64,000 nucleotides of DNA, taken from NCBI GenBank assembly GCA_035041965.1, contig JAPYMA010001343.1, forward strand, positions 117,409 to 181,408. Reading direction: 5' to 3'. Shown here piece after piece: positions 62,249 to 64,000 of the stretch. The notes under the pieces are model-generated. The model ran no database searches and was not told where the DNA came from. It saw only the letters and a list, made by a program, of their open reading frames with translations. Each line of letters starts with the position of its first letter. Position 1 is the first letter of the stretch. The DNA is from Anisakis pegreffii (Eukaryota; Nematoda; Chromadorea; Rhabditida; Anisakidae). A program made the position numbers and the translations under genes.

Positions 62249-62308
62249 ACGTCCCGTTTCTTCGACGTTCCAAATTGTATTATCACCTCAAACTTGGGTA
62301 ATTAAACC
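62249..62308 (-). ncRNA. SL1 spliced-leader RNA-like gene, shortened
   Basis: Positions 62308-62287 on the minus strand equal the 22-nt nematode SL1 exactly, from GGTTTAATTACC to AAGTTTGAG. A GT donor follows immediately (GAG/GTGATAATAC). Ten nucleotides later comes AATTTGGAAC (62274-62265), which fits the Sm-protein site of SL RNAs. After it, ACGTC and GACGT can pair as a 3' stem-loop (about 62267-62246). Caenorhabditis SL1 RNA has about 47 nt between leader and Sm site, so about 37 nt, including the middle stem, are lacking. It could be a shortened SL RNA gene, an SL RNA pseudogene or leader sequence captured by the neighbouring retroelement. No 5S rRNA gene is next to it. Confidence 0.7.
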
Positions 62309-62573
62309 ACAATTAATTCAATCAAATCAAATGTGCGATCAATTAATTAAACAACATTCCTATGAACAAGAAAGTAATTAATAGAGTAATTAATTAAATA
62401 AAACACATCAAATATCAACCTACATTCCAACAAATAACATCAACGAGAATCCTACAATTCGAAAATTTTTCACATACATTGACGAAATACATAGTGACAC
62501 TGAACAACACTGATTATCCATTCTAAGGCGACACAATGCCACACTGTTAATTACTGTATCACACACATTCAAT

Positions 62574-64000
62574 TCAATCACTTAATGCTTGAAGCAGCGT
62601 TATATCGCGATCTTCGCGACATTCCCCAGCCAGAGGGTCGATGGTTTCGGAGTTATCTGATTTGATTTCCTCTGCACTTATTTCCAGAGGATATATATGT
62701 CTTACAGATCTTTCCAATTTGGATCCATTTCCCAATTGGACTGTTGCTGCCCTAATTTTATTGTCTCTACCGTAATGTAGTTCGATGATCCTACCTAGCT
62801 TCCAAAATGCCCTTGGTGCATTTTCATCTTCGACGATGACAACTTCATTTTGCTTTGGATCTCTGTCCTTTGCGCCTCTGATGTTTTTGTGTTGTCGGTT
62901 TGTTTGTTCGCGCAATGAACTAAGATATTCAGTCTGCCAAAATTTCCAGTATCTTTCTAAAGTATTTAGAGTTGATCGCCATATCTGCAGTTGTTTCTCT
63001 CGAGTGCTGGCACCTGGTAGTAGGTAACTAGGATCGTTTGATTCGTTCTCTGTTGCTACGTTTATACTCACTTCTGCGCCTGGGATCAGAAAATCAATTG
63101 GCCTGATTACTTCAATGGAGGTTTCACCGACGTATGTCAGTGGCCAACTATTTATTATGCCTTCTACTTCCACTATAAAAGTGTGAAAATCTTCTTCGGT
63201 GAGGGTTTTTCTTCTTATAGCTTGGCGCAACGCTACCTTTGTCAGCCCTACTATTCTTTCATACACACCTCATTGCCAGGGGGCCAATGGAGTGATAAAT
63301 TTCCATTCAACGCTTTCTTGTACTTCGATTCTTTCTCTTAATAACTTCTGCGCTACGACAAAGTTTGTTCCATTATCACTTAATATGAGTTTAGGTTTGC
63401 CTCGCCTGGCTACGAATCTTCTGAAACAATTGATAAACGCTTCGACCGAAAGATTGCTTGCTACCTCGAGATGTGTTGCCCTAGTTGTCAGACATGCGAA
63501 CAGACATACCCACCTCTTAACGAATATTCTCTCACGATCAACGTTTATTTTTATGTTAATTGGTCCGAAATAGTCAATTCCTACGTTTTCAAAGCTCCGA
63601 GTTATTCTTATTCTTTGTGATGGTAGGTCGGGAATCTTTGGGAGTTTGAAGGGTTTTGCCTTCCATCTACGACATTCTAGACACCTTCTCTTAATAGTCT
63701 TTTTTACCTTTGATCTACCCTTGGCTATCCAGTATTTCATTCGAATTTGACTGAAGGTATGTGCTGGTCCTGCATGCATTAATCTTTCATGATGGTCTAC
63801 GATTATCATTTCTGTGACGTCGTGAGATGGAAAGAATATTGGGAATTTCGTGTCCCTTGGAAGATCGGAGTATGTCAATCGCCCACCGCATCTCCATATA
63901 TTATCTGTATCTTTGAACAATTCCCATCGTTGTTTCTCCCTCTCCGTGATGCATCTTTCTTGGATTTGTTTTATCAATACCTTTTCTGCTTCCTTGATGT
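62574..64000 (-). pseudogene. BEL/Pao retrotransposon pol, integrase region, one stop codon
   Basis: The minus strand is open from beyond the window edge to 62574, except for a single TGA at 63267-63269 in the sequence APWQ-stop-GVYERIVG, where relatives have Gly. It contains a Pao-type integrase: zinc-binding HERLMHAGPAHTFSQIRMKY with CLECRRWKAKPF, then the catalytic triad in NVGIDYFGPI, LILSDNGTNF and YERIVGLTKVALRQ (D, D, E). A C-terminal domain follows, with YLSSLREQTNRQHK, DENAPRAFWKLGRI and VRHIYPLE, ending LLQALSD. Only one substitution separates it from an open frame, so the insertion is young compared with the fragment at 3950-5695. The 5' part (gag, protease, RT) should lie to the right of the window. 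Confidence 0.9.

Overview
The window is nuclear DNA of a nematode, most likely a parasitic or other non-Caenorhabditis species. Two independent marks support this: an interstitial array of the nematode telomere repeat TTAGGC at 59429-59515, and an exact copy of the 22-nt nematode spliced leader SL1 at 62287-62308 (minus strand). ShK-domain genes, short introns and many small retroelement pieces agree. The DNA is AT-rich and gene-poor. Roughly half of what can be recognised is mobile-element debris or locally duplicated DNA.

Positions 1-30250 hold three diverged tandem copies (A about 1-9690, B about 9690-17390, C about 17390-30250) of a segment built around one gene family: single-pass membrane, mucin-like glycoproteins. 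Copy C carries the only complete gene (20864-27615). It has a signal-peptide exon, a large exon with a 1.6-kb His/Thr/Pro repeat (TTHTTP) inside the first of two related ectodomain modules, a transmembrane helix and a spliced cytoplasmic tail. A 2-nt deletion in the repeat breaks its frame. Copy A keeps only the 3' coding part and copy B only the signal exon. Mobile elements have landed throughout: hAT-type MITEs with 8-bp target duplications, a solo LTR inside one MITE, BEL/Pao pol debris, a Penelope-like GIY-YIG fragment, RTE-like non-LTR fragments, and a mariner relic nested in another MITE.

Positions 33280-38220 (minus) hold a gene made of a tandem array of phase 1-1 exons, each encoding a four-cysteine module. 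Eight of these exons, with their introns, repeat at exactly 257 bp. Positions 43843-45763 (minus) hold a two-exon secreted protein with four ShK domains. Positions 47240-50260 (minus) hold a possible unidentified multi-exon gene.

Positions 51204-59277 (minus) hold a gene of about 19 exons that I identify as TAF1B/Rrn7, the TFIIB-like subunit of the RNA polymerase I initiation factor, with a solo LTR in one intron. Just upstream of its start lies a foldback whose loop is the TTAGGC array. The right end (60280-64000) is retrotransposon DNA: a Ty3/gypsy gag-protease ORF, then a BEL/Pao integrase region on the minus strand that runs off the window. Between them lies a compact SL1 RNA-like gene lacking the usual middle part. 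No rRNA gene, CRISPR array or convincing complete tRNA was seen.
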